DNA from: Pseudoalteromonas sp. MMG007 | Lineage (GTDB): Bacteria; Pseudomonadota; Gammaproteobacteria; Enterobacterales; Alteromonadaceae | Length of the DNA: 64,000 nt | Direction: 5' to 3' | Assembly: GCF_018100985.1 (NCBI RefSeq) | Contig: NZ_JAGJEI010000004.1 | Coordinates: forward strand, 186,001 to 250,000 | Part shown: positions 56,941 to 64,000 of the stretch, one piece after another | Numbering within the stretch: position 1 is the first letter of the stretch | How the letters are laid out: each line of letters begins with the position of its first letter | Notes under the pieces: model-generated | What the model was told of the DNA's origin: nothing | The model's input: only the letters and a program-made list of their open reading frames with translations | Databases searched by the model: none | Position numbers and translations under genes: made by a program

Positions 56941-58614
56941 ATGGTTTTACCTGATAAGTTTATTTTCTCGATGAGTCGAGTATCTAAAGTTGTGCCACCT
57001 AAACGCACAATTTTAAAAGATATTTCGTTGCACTTTTTCCCGGGTGCTAAAATTGGTGTGCTTGGTTTAAATGGCTCTGGTAAATCGTCATTACTACGTA
57101 TTATGGCGGGTGTTGATGAAGAGTTTGAAGGTGAAGCCCGCCCTCAACCAGGTACCAAGATTGGTTACTTACCGCAAGAGCCAGTGCTGGACGAAAGCAA
57201 AACAGTTCGCGAAATTGTTGAAGAAGCCGTTGGCGAAGTTAAGCACGCCCTTAACCGCCTTGACGAAGTGTACAACGAGTACGCAATGGAAGACGCTGAC
57301 TTTGACGCACTTGCTAAAGAGCAAGGTGAGCTTGAAGCAATCATTCAAGCGCACGATGGCCACAACATCGATAACGTTTTAGAACGCGCAGCAGATGCAC
57401 TTCGCCTACCAGAATGGGATGCTAAAATCGAGCACCTTTCAGGTGGTGAGCGTCGTCGTGTTGCTATTTGTCGATTGTTACTTGAAAAGCCAGATATGCT
57501 TATTCTTGATGAGCCTACTAACCACTTAGATGCTGAGTCGGTCGCATGGCTTGAGCGCTTTTTACATGATTACGAAGGCACTGTTGTGGCAGTAACGCAT
57601 GACCGTTACTTCCTTGATAATGTAGCTGGCTGGATATTAGAGCTTGACCGTGGTGAAGGTATTCCGTGGGAAGGTAACTACTCTTCTTGGCTTGAACAAA
57701 AAGATGCACGTTTACAGCAAGAGCAAAAATCTGAAAAAGCACGCCAAAAATCAATTGCGCAAGAGCTTGAGTGGGTGCGCTCAAATCCTAAAGGTCGCCA
57801 AGCTAAGTCTAAAGCGCGTATGGCACAGTTTAGCGAGCTACAACAATCTGATTATCAAAAGCGTAACGAAACTAACGAGTTGTTTATTCCACCTGGCCCG
57901 CGTTTAGGCGACCAAGTGCTTGAAGTTAGCAATATTCGTAAGAGCTTTGGCGATCGCGTACTTATTGACGATTTAAGCTTTAGTATGCCAAAAGGCGCTA
58001 TTGTGGGCATTATTGGTGCCAATGGTGCAGGTAAATCTACACTATTTAAAATGCTAAGCGGTGAAGAGCAGCCAGACAGCGGTGATATTAGCATTGGTGA
58101 AACAGTAGAATTAGCAACAGTTGATCAGTTCCGTGGCAATATGGACGAAAGCAAAACAGTATTTGAAGAAATATCTGATGGTCAAGATGTGCTAAAAATT
58201 GGTAACTTTGAGTTCCCAAGCCGTGCATACGTTAGCCGCTTTAACTTTAAAGGTAACGATCAGCAAAAGTTTGTAAAAGACTTATCGGGTGGTGAGCGTA
58301 ACCGTTTACACCTTGCTAAACTTTTAAAAGCAGGTGGTAACGTGGTGTTACTGGATGAGCCAACCAATGATCTAGACGTTGAAACACTGCGAGCGCTTGA
58401 GAACGCTATTTTAGAGTTCCCAGGCTGTGTAATGTGTATATCGCATGACCGTTGGTTCCTTGACCGTATTGCAACGCATATTTTAGATTACCGCGACGAA
58501 GGCCAAATTAACTTCTTCGATGGCAACTACACTGAATACGAAGAGTGGCTTAAAAAGACCTTAGGCGCAGAAGCTGCACAACCTAAGCGTATTAAGTACA
58601 AAAAAATTGGTTAA
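56941..58614 (+). CDS. ettA: Energy-dependent translational throttle protein EttA (ABC-F)
   Basis: This is a 557-residue soluble ABC-F ATPase with two nucleotide-binding domains: Walker A GLNGSGKSS and GANGAGKST, signature LSGGE twice, and Walker B LLLEKPDMLILDEPTNHLD and NVVLLDEPTNDLD. It matches E. coli EttA (555 residues) throughout, including the arm region and the C-terminal RIKYKKI. It binds the ribosomal E site and gates translation according to the ATP/ADP ratio. A GAAGG ribosome-binding site lies upstream, followed by CCTCC next to the ATG. A good sigma-70 promoter and a terminator frame it. Confidence 0.96.
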   Translation: MVLPDKFIFSMSRVSKVVPPKRTILKDISLHFFPGAKIGVLGLNGSGKSSLLRIMAGVDEEFEGEARPQPGTKIGYLPQEPVLDESKTVREIVEEAVGEVKHALNRLDEVYNEYAMEDADFDALAKEQGELEAIIQAHDGHNIDNVLERAADALRLPEWDAKIEHLSGGERRRVAICRLLLEKPDMLILDEPTNHLDAESVAWLERFLHDYEGTVVAVTHDRYFLDNVAGWILELDRGEGIPWEGNYSSWLEQKDARLQQEQKSEKARQKSIAQELEWVRSNPKGRQAKSKARMAQFSELQQSDYQKRNETNELFIPPGPRLGDQVLEVSNIRKSFGDRVLIDDLSFSMPKGAIVGIIGANGAGKSTLFKMLSGEEQPDSGDISIGETVELATVDQFRGNMDESKTVFEEISDGQDVLKIGNFEFPSRAYVSRFNFKGNDQQKFVKDLSGGERNRLHLAKLLKAGGNVVLLDEPTNDLDVETLRALENAILEFPGCVMCISHDRWFLDRIATHILDYRDEGQINFFDGNYTEYEEWLKKTLGAEAAQPKRIKYKKIG

Positions 58615-58636
58615 TCGATATCGATATCAATATTAC

Positions 58637-58664
58637 AAGCCCTGCATTTATGCGGGGCTTTTTT
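58637..58664 (+). terminator. Terminator of ettA
   Basis: AAGCCCTGCA/TGCGGGGCTT, with one G-T wobble pair and a 4-base loop, is followed by TTTT, 22 bases past the stop. Confidence 0.8.
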
Positions 58665-58739
58665 ATGTCATTTTTTATCCGTTTGGCTTATTTCCCGCTA
58701 TGCTTGATTTATATAATAACTATAAGGATAAATTAAGCT

Positions 58740-59105
58740 ATGCAAAATCGTCGTCAGTTTTCTCGCGTATTGTTTTCAACCTCAGCACTACTTGAGTTTG
58801 GTAACCATAAATACCCGTGTAAGTTACTTGATGTTTCGCTTCATGGTGCGCTAATTACAAAGTGCGACGCCTTTAACGGCACTAAAAATAGTGAAGCAAC
58901 GCTACGTTTTAACCTTGAACAAAGCGATATAGAAATAAAAATGGACGTAGTAATGTGCCATATAGAAGAGGATCATATTGGCTTAAAGTGTCACCATATT
59001 GATATAGATAGCATCACGTATTTAAAGCGCTTAGTAGAGCTAAATTTAGCTGATGATGAGCTACTGCATCGTGAACTTGCATTACTTATTCATGAGCCAC
59101 AATAG
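58740..59105 (+). CDS. PilZ-domain cyclic-di-GMP-binding protein
   Basis: This is a 121-residue single-domain PilZ protein. The c-di-GMP-binding motifs are both present: R5-x-x-x-R9 (RRQFSR) and D-x-S-x-x-G in LDVSLHG. The rest has the beta-barrel pattern, with a C-terminal helix (DSITYLKRLVELNLADDELLHRELALL). It could regulate motility or surface behaviour; the target is unknown. AAGGA precedes the ATG. Confidence 0.9.
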   Translation: MQNRRQFSRVLFSTSALLEFGNHKYPCKLLDVSLHGALITKCDAFNGTKNSEATLRFNLEQSDIEIKMDVVMCHIEEDHIGLKCHHIDIDSITYLKRLVELNLADDELLHRELALLIHEPQ

Positions 59106-59158
59106 ACTCAAATACATAAGTTGATTACCATAGCGCAAACTTTATAAACTGTGTAGTT

Positions 59159-60067
59159 ATGCGCTTAAATCCACATTTACCTTTGGTATATCATTCTAAT
59201 TACTCATTTAACTTTGATCCTAAACATCGTTTTGTGATGAGTAAATTTGCGCAATTATACAAACATGTAGCAGATCTAGGCTTAATTGGCCCTAACCTAA
59301 TAGCGCCTGCACTTGGCACCCCAAAGCCACTAGAACTTGTCCACTGTGAAAACTACATTCAGGATTTATGGCATAACCGCTTAGACGAAAAAGCCATGCG
59401 CCGCATTGGCCTACCTTGGTCAAAAGAATTAATGAACCGAACATTCACCGCTCCCCAAGGTACTTTACGTACTGCTCGCTTAGCATTAGAGCATGGTTTG
59501 GCGTGCCACTTGGCTGGGGGCACTCACCATGCACATAGCGATTTTGGCTCAGGTTTTTGTATGGTGAATGACTTAGCCTTTACCGCACAAACGTTAATAC
59601 AAAGCGGTGAAGTGACCAACGTGCTCATTTTTGATTTAGACGTACATCAAGGCGATGGCACCGCTGCAATGCTTGCGCATCAGCCCTATGCGTATACCTG
59701 CTCTATACATTGCGAAAAAAACTTCCCGTTTAGAAAATCCCCCAGTGATTTAGATATTGGCCTTGCTAATAATATGCAAGACGCTGAATACTTAGGCATT
59801 GTTGACGACACCCTACAGTTTTTATTAAAAGAGCTAAACCCCGATTTAGTCCTATACGATGCAGGTGTAGATATTTGGCAAGACGATGGCTTAGGTAAGC
59901 TAGATATAACGTGGGAAGGTATTAAAAAGCGTGACCATTTAGTATTTAAGCGCTGCCTTGAACACAACACCCCCGTAGCCAGTGTTATTGGCGGTGGTTA
60001 CGACAGAAACCATGAACGTTTAGCACAGCGCCACGGTATTGTAATTGAGCAAGCCGCCCGTTTTTAG
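59159..60067 (+). CDS. Histone-deacetylase-family hydrolase
   Basis: This is a 302-residue zinc hydrolase of the HDAC/acetylpolyamine amidohydrolase superfamily. The charge-relay His pair is in GGTHHAHSDFG (H123-H124), the zinc ligands are D161 and H163 (FDLDVHQGDG) and D243 (QDDGLGKL), and the stabilising Tyr is in GGGYDRN. Bacterial members deacetylate small molecules such as acetylated polyamines or lysine in proteins; the substrate is unknown. It shares direction with the PilZ gene, 53 bases apart, and abuts the stop codon of the AraC gene. Confidence 0.9.
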   Translation: MRLNPHLPLVYHSNYSFNFDPKHRFVMSKFAQLYKHVADLGLIGPNLIAPALGTPKPLELVHCENYIQDLWHNRLDEKAMRRIGLPWSKELMNRTFTAPQGTLRTARLALEHGLACHLAGGTHHAHSDFGSGFCMVNDLAFTAQTLIQSGEVTNVLIFDLDVHQGDGTAAMLAHQPYAYTCSIHCEKNFPFRKSPSDLDIGLANNMQDAEYLGIVDDTLQFLLKELNPDLVLYDAGVDIWQDDGLGKLDITWEGIKKRDHLVFKRCLEHNTPVASVIGGGYDRNHERLAQRHGIVIEQAARF

Positions 60068-61066
60068 TTATATTTTTAATTTACTTGGTGTAATGCCAGT
60101 CCAACGCTTAAAAGCGCGGCGAAAATTGGGGATATCATAAAATGCTAAGCGCATCGCTACTTGTTCATTACCTTGCTGACAAACCCCCAGTAAATGCAGA
60201 GCTTTGAGTTTATTTTGCTCATCTTGTAATTGCGAATAACTCACACCGTGTTGTTTTAACTTACGTTTAAACGTAGCTGGGCTCATTGCAAAATATTGAG
60301 CACTATTGGCAAGGCTGTTGTTTTTACCGTAATAAATACGCTTACAAACCACTTCAACAAAAGAAACCGGAGACTTTAGATGCTGCTGGCTTTGTGCCAA
60401 ACATTGTTGCCAACGTAATTTACTGGCTTGAGGGTTAGCGTATTTGAGGAGCTGCTTGTCAAAGTGCCAGCGAGTAAACGGTTGCTCAAACCGTACCCGT
60501 AAACCTAAATGTTGCTCATATTCTTGAATATGCCTTGGTCGTTTGCAGGTAAAGTCAAAATAACAGTGCGGATAGTGATTGCTAACTCTTTTGAGTAAAC
60601 TCATAAACGCAGCGCTGTAAATTTCAAAGCAATAATTTTTTAATGAATCGTCCATACCAACACTTGGCTGCAAGTACAGATAAAAATCATCGTGAAAAAT
60701 ATGCTGGCGAGTAAAAAATAAAGGCGCAAGCGTGGCGCGAATTAGGTGCAACTGTTTTAAAGACTCACCTAGCGTAGGGCTGAGCTGAACACTTTGCATT
60801 GCAGGACTAAAGCCATTAACTAATTGATGACCAAGTAAAAAGCCACTATCGTTACTTTTCATTAAGGTTTTAAATTGGCTAATTAATGCCAGTAGCTGCG
60901 ATACACTAAAACGCTGTGATAAATTATACAAATCTTGCTCAAAAATACCCGTACCATGCAGCAACTTATGCAACGAGATTTCACGCCCTTGTGCAAGCTC
61001 CACCAGCGCAGTGATGATACCTTCAGCGCTGATGTATTTATCCTCTAGACTAATATACTGCTGCAC
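60068..61066 (-). CDS. AraC-family transcriptional regulator
   Basis: This is a 332-residue regulator. The large N-terminal domain (about residues 1-210) is of the arabinose-binding-like type found in OruR/ArgR-like regulators. The C-terminal double helix-turn-helix reads SPATFKRKLKQHGVSYSQLQDEQNKLKAL and MRLAFYDIPNFRRAFKRWTGITPSKLK. The ligand is unknown. It overlaps the GGDEF gene upstream by 17 bases and so is translationally coupled to it. The TonB receptor gene transcribed the other way could be its target. Confidence 0.9.
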   Translation of the reverse strand: MQQYISLEDKYISAEGIITALVELAQGREISLHKLLHGTGIFEQDLYNLSQRFSVSQLLALISQFKTLMKSNDSGFLLGHQLVNGFSPAMQSVQLSPTLGESLKQLHLIRATLAPLFFTRQHIFHDDFYLYLQPSVGMDDSLKNYCFEIYSAAFMSLLKRVSNHYPHCYFDFTCKRPRHIQEYEQHLGLRVRFEQPFTRWHFDKQLLKYANPQASKLRWQQCLAQSQQHLKSPVSFVEVVCKRIYYGKNNSLANSAQYFAMSPATFKRKLKQHGVSYSQLQDEQNKLKALHLLGVCQQGNEQVAMRLAFYDIPNFRRAFKRWTGITPSKLKI

Positions 61067-61958
61067 CTACGAGCGCCTTTTGTTGTTGTAATTGTTGATG
61101 TAACTCGCTGGTTTGTTGTACAGGGTCTTGCGCTAAATCCATTGCCATTGTGGCGGTTAAAATATGCTGAAACTGCGCGCCTTTGCTTTTTGCGACTTTA
61201 AACGCACAATGATTAAGGGCTGCTTTCATTTGCGCTAACAACTCTTTTGCTTGGCTTTGACTGGTACCCGGCATAAGCACAATAAAGCAGTCACCCGCAT
61301 AGCGGCATAACACATCATTCAAACGGCAATTCATTACTAATAAATCACTGATTTCTCGCAGTAACCTATCGCCTTCACTAAAACCAAACTGAGCATTAAA
61401 CTTTGCAAAATCTCGAATATCAATAACCCCCAAAGTGGCGACTTGTTGCTCACTTTGGCGTTGCTGTATTAACGAATGTAAATAGTTAACTCGGTATAAC
61501 CCTGTTACAGGGCAGACTTTTTCATGCTCTCTTAAATGCGCTTCACGCCGACGTAATTGACGGTTTAAAACAAACTGCTCTTGGTGCCAATAATAAAGCC
61601 CAACACTGGTTAACGACATACCAAACGGTGCTGGTAACGATTCAAACCAAGTGAGCCATAATTGCGAAGGTTGCTTTAACCACTCATCAAGTAAATCAAG
61701 CGTGGCTGAAAACATAAACAAGCCTAAGCCAAGTACCAACAGCGTCGTTACTTTGCCTGGCGGGCGGGAAATTAATAATGCGATAATCCAGCTAAGGGTC
61801 ATCAGTACAATTCCACCTTCACCGACAATATCGAGCCACGCAATTTCTTGCCATTGTTTAAGTTCACCAAAGTATGCACATATTGCAACGGCAATGACCA
61901 AGAACAAAATAATCGTATTGGTTAATTTTACATGACTGGTAAATGGGTTATATCGCAT
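61050..61958 (-). CDS. Membrane GGDEF-domain protein with degenerate active site
   Basis: This is a 302-residue protein with about four N-terminal membrane segments followed by a GGDEF domain (from VCPVTGLYRVNYL). The signature is AGDCF at 221-225 in place of GGDEF: the first Gly and the metal-binding Glu are lost, so diguanylate cyclase activity is unlikely. The RxxD inhibitory site is retained as RLND at 212-215 at the right distance. That combination is known in proteins that bind c-di-GMP as receptors rather than make it. It is cotranscribed with the AraC gene (17-base overlap). The membrane domain may sense an external signal. Confidence 0.9.
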   Translation of the reverse strand: MRYNPFTSHVKLTNTIILFLVIAVAICAYFGELKQWQEIAWLDIVGEGGIVLMTLSWIIALLISRPPGKVTTLLVLGLGLFMFSATLDLLDEWLKQPSQLWLTWFESLPAPFGMSLTSVGLYYWHQEQFVLNRQLRRREAHLREHEKVCPVTGLYRVNYLHSLIQQRQSEQQVATLGVIDIRDFAKFNAQFGFSEGDRLLREISDLLVMNCRLNDVLCRYAGDCFIVLMPGTSQSQAKELLAQMKAALNHCAFKVAKSKGAQFQHILTATMAMDLAQDPVQQTSELHQQLQQQKALVGAAVY

Positions 61959-62178
61959 GATATTGAATCTTCTTAAGCTTGGTTTGATCCATATGCTAGC
62001 GCGGGATCATTTTATACGTCAGGGTCATTTTGGCTCATTGATATGACATTCAGATTAAAGTTTATAAATAAATTATCTCGCAACAGCCATTATTAGTGAC
62101 TTGTAGCGCTGTTTTAAAAACTCAAACGAAGAGTCTAAAGCCGATAAATTAAGGATTTATCGTAGATTAACTTTAAAA

Positions 62179-62196
62179 CTGTCACATTAGCGTCAT
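62179..62196 (+). promoter_or_regulatory. Pho-box-like repeat upstream of the TonB receptor
   Basis: CTGTCAC, ATTA and GCGTCAT form two 7-base direct repeats (6/7 and 5/7 matches to CTGTCAT) with the AT-rich 4-base spacer expected of a PhoB box. It stands 50 bases before the receptor ATG. No third repeat or convincing -10 is visible. Confidence 0.35.
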
Positions 62197-62245
62197 TAAC
62201 TTTTTTTAGTTTGCTCACCAAACCAAGGACAACCGGAGCAAATCA

Positions 62246-64000
62246 ATGAAAAAATTTAAACTAAATGCTGTTGTAGCGGCATTAGCACTGAGCCAGTTTA
62301 GTGTCAGCGTGAATGCACAAGAGCAAACATCGCCAAGAGAGCCTGAAGTAAAAGTTTCTGAAGAGCTTGTTGTATATGGTGAAATTGGTTATCGCAACCG
62401 CTCGCAAGAATTAGCCCCAACACTTGAATATTCACAAGAATATTTTCAACGTTTTGAACCTCTCACAGCGGGCGATGCATTAAAGCGTGTTCCCAGTGTT
62501 ACTTTTTTATCAGACGTACTTGAGTCTGACGGGGCACGCATGCGTGGCTTAAGCCCTGCTTACACAAAAGTACTTATCAATGGCGAAGAAGTGCCAGGTG
62601 CTGGCGCTGACCGCTCATTCTTTGTTGACCGTATTCCAGCGGAATTAATTGAGCGTGTAGAAATTATTCGCTCATCAAGTGCCAACCGCTCTGCCGATGC
62701 AATTGCCGGTACACTTAACATTGTACTTCGCGATGGCTATAGCCTAGATGGCGGTTACATTCGTGCCGGTGGTCTGCGTTATGATGATGGTGAAATTAAA
62801 GAGAGCTTTGCGGGCGTTTACGGTACTGAGTTTGCCGGTGGCCGTTTACTATTAGGCGCAAATTTACAAGGTCGTTATAACCCAAAACAAAAATCAAGCA
62901 TCCGTTATGGCGATAGCCCTGAAAATAACCCTAATTACGCAACCGATGATTTTGACAACCGTGAGGATCAATCTGATACCCGAGATGGTGATGACACATC
63001 ACTAAATGCCAGCTTTGAAAAAGTATTTGATAATGGCGGCAAATTTGATATTAGCGCCATGTGGGTTGATACCGACCGTACCGAAGACGAACGCTCTTTT
63101 GAGTATGACGACGCAACGGCCACGTCAGGATCGGTTGTAGAAGGCGGTAACTTACTTTCAGATAACGCGAACGTTTCGTTTATTGATCAAACCAACTACA
63201 ACATTAACTCAGGTTATGAATTACCGTTATTAGGCGGTACCAGCAAGTTCAAAGTAGGCTATGCAAGTTTTGAAGAGTCCGTTTACGAGCAAGAAGTTGA
63301 ACTTGATACATCCGAACTACCCATGGTTTTTGAAGAAGCAGAAGAAACCGTTGATATTGATGATAAAGAATGGTCATTACAATGGCAGCACAGTTTACTA
63401 GTCGGTGATTCAAAAGAAATTCAGTTTGGTGCTTTTGTACAAGGTAAAGAACGTGACACCGCAATTTTTGAAGCTGAAGATGAGAGTGAGCAAACACTCA
63501 CAGGCTGGGATCAATTTAACCAGACACCTATGTCACTCGCTGTATTCAATAACGAATTTGAAGCTGTTGACGGTGGCGTAAATACCCTCGAAGAAGACCG
63601 CCTTGATTTATTTGCACTCATTAAACATGAAGCTGATGTGTTTTCATGGGAGATGGGCGTACGTTGGGAGTCAACAGATTCTAGTATTACCGATACCAAT
63701 GAAAGCGTAACGGCACAGAACGACTATGACTTTTTCTTACCATCAGCTCACTTTCGTTACAGTGTAAGTGATAATGGTCGGGTGAGTGCCTCTGTTGCAC
63801 GTAGCTTACGTCGTCCTGACTTTGACTACATGACACCTGCCCTACTTGAAGAAGAGCTTGCCGATAATGACTTTTTAGGTAACCCAAACCTTAAACCAGA
63901 ATCATCTTGGGGTATCGATTTAGGCTACGAATACCGTTTAGGGAAAAGTGGCGTTGTCGGGGTAAACGTATTTTATCGTGATGTTAGCGACCTCATTGAA
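62246..64000 (+). CDS. TonB-dependent outer-membrane receptor (3' end outside window)
   Basis: These are the first 585 codons of a TonB receptor, with a signal peptide (MKKFKLNAVVAALALSQFSVSVNA). CCGGAG ends 6 bases before the ATG. The plug runs LTAGDALKRVPSVTFLSD, GARMRGLSPAYTKVLINGEEVPGAG and VEIIRSSSANRSADAIAGTLNIVLRDG, with the family pattern of the RVEI-RGP region changed to a Ser-rich RSSSANRSAD. The barrel is rich in acidic residues (EDERSFEYDD, EEAEETVDIDD). The substrate is unknown. The Pho-box-like repeat would suggest a phosphorus-related substrate. The AraC-GGDEF operon is divergent and adjacent. Confidence 0.92.
   Translation, partial: MKKFKLNAVVAALALSQFSVSVNAQEQTSPREPEVKVSEELVVYGEIGYRNRSQELAPTLEYSQEYFQRFEPLTAGDALKRVPSVTFLSDVLESDGARMRGLSPAYTKVLINGEEVPGAGADRSFFVDRIPAELIERVEIIRSSSANRSADAIAGTLNIVLRDGYSLDGGYIRAGGLRYDDGEIKESFAGVYGTEFAGGRLLLGANLQGRYNPKQKSSIRYGDSPENNPNYATDDFDNREDQSDTRDGDDTSLNASFEKVFDNGGKFDISAMWVDTDRTEDERSFEYDDATATSGSVVEGGNLLSDNANVSFIDQTNYNINSGYELPLLGGTSKFKVGYASFEESVYEQEVELDTSELPMVFEEAEETVDIDDKEWSLQWQHSLLVGDSKEIQFGAFVQGKERDTAIFEAEDESEQTLTGWDQFNQTPMSLAVFNNEFEAVDGGVNTLEEDRLDLFALIKHEADVFSWEMGVRWESTDSSITDTNESVTAQNDYDFFLPSAHFRYSVSDNGRVSASVARSLRRPDFDYMTPALLEEELADNDFLGNPNLKPESSWGIDLGYEYRLGKSGVVGVNVFYRDVSDLIE

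Noticed and set aside
1..64000. CRISPR arrays, tRNA or rRNA genes, riboswitches, prophage or integron
   Set aside because: No repeat-spacer array, no tRNA- or rRNA-like sequence, no recognisable riboswitch core and no phage or integrase genes were seen on reading both strands.

Overview
The window looks like a chromosomal segment of a marine gammaproteobacterium of the Alteromonadales, most likely Pseudoalteromonas or a close relative. The DNA is AT-rich. It carries three TonB-dependent receptors, a methionine operon with MetJ-type operator boxes, c-di-GMP and chemotaxis proteins typical of that group, and close homologues of E. coli YghU, EttA, HrpB, OsmC and MetA. No rRNA, tRNA, CRISPR array, insertion sequence or phage gene was recognised. 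The genus is inferred from gene content and was not tested by alignment.

Layout. 0-5 kb: a HAD phosphatase cut by the left edge, a small hypothetical, a TonB receptor and an MscS channel. 5-14 kb: a lipoprotein M3 peptidase, an EamA exporter, a lipoprotein glycerophosphodiesterase, a dienelactone hydrolase, a LysR regulator divergent from a DJ-1/PfpI protein, a rhomboid protease and a YghU-type GST. 14-24 kb: a GGDEF-EAL protein, a secreted calcium-repeat protein, an EF-hand pair, a RIO-type kinase, and a four-gene operon joining a YHYH lipoprotein and a His/Met-rich periplasmic protein to a BaeSR-like two-component system. 24-35 kb: a flavin reductase, a photolyase overlapping a DUF2256 gene, OsmC, small membrane proteins, an M20 dipeptidase, a TDT transporter, an OprC/NosA-like copper receptor and a soluble double-PAS chemotaxis protein.

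35-46 kb: an MFS exporter, a frameshifted zinc alcohol dehydrogenase, DUF1499, the DUF1501/DUF1800 pair, a small lipoprotein broken by two frameshifts, an NTF2-like protein and HrpB. 46-52 kb: CsbD, a two-subunit molybdenum hydroxylase and a patch of unrecognised membrane or exported proteins. 52-57 kb: the operon metA-metH(N)-metH(C), in which cobalamin-dependent methionine synthase is split into two proteins, behind a promoter overlapped by three tandem MetJ boxes. 57-64 kb: EttA, a PilZ protein, a histone-deacetylase-family enzyme, an AraC regulator overlapping a degenerate GGDEF protein, and a TonB receptor cut by the right edge with a possible Pho box upstream.

Most stop codons are followed by strong GC-rich hairpins flanked by A and T runs, many of which can terminate on both strands. 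The most notable points are the split MetH with its operator, the YHYH/two-component operon, the GGDEF protein that kept its I-site but lost its catalytic motif, the copper receptor with a Met-rich loop, and three frameshifts that all fall in A6 runs.
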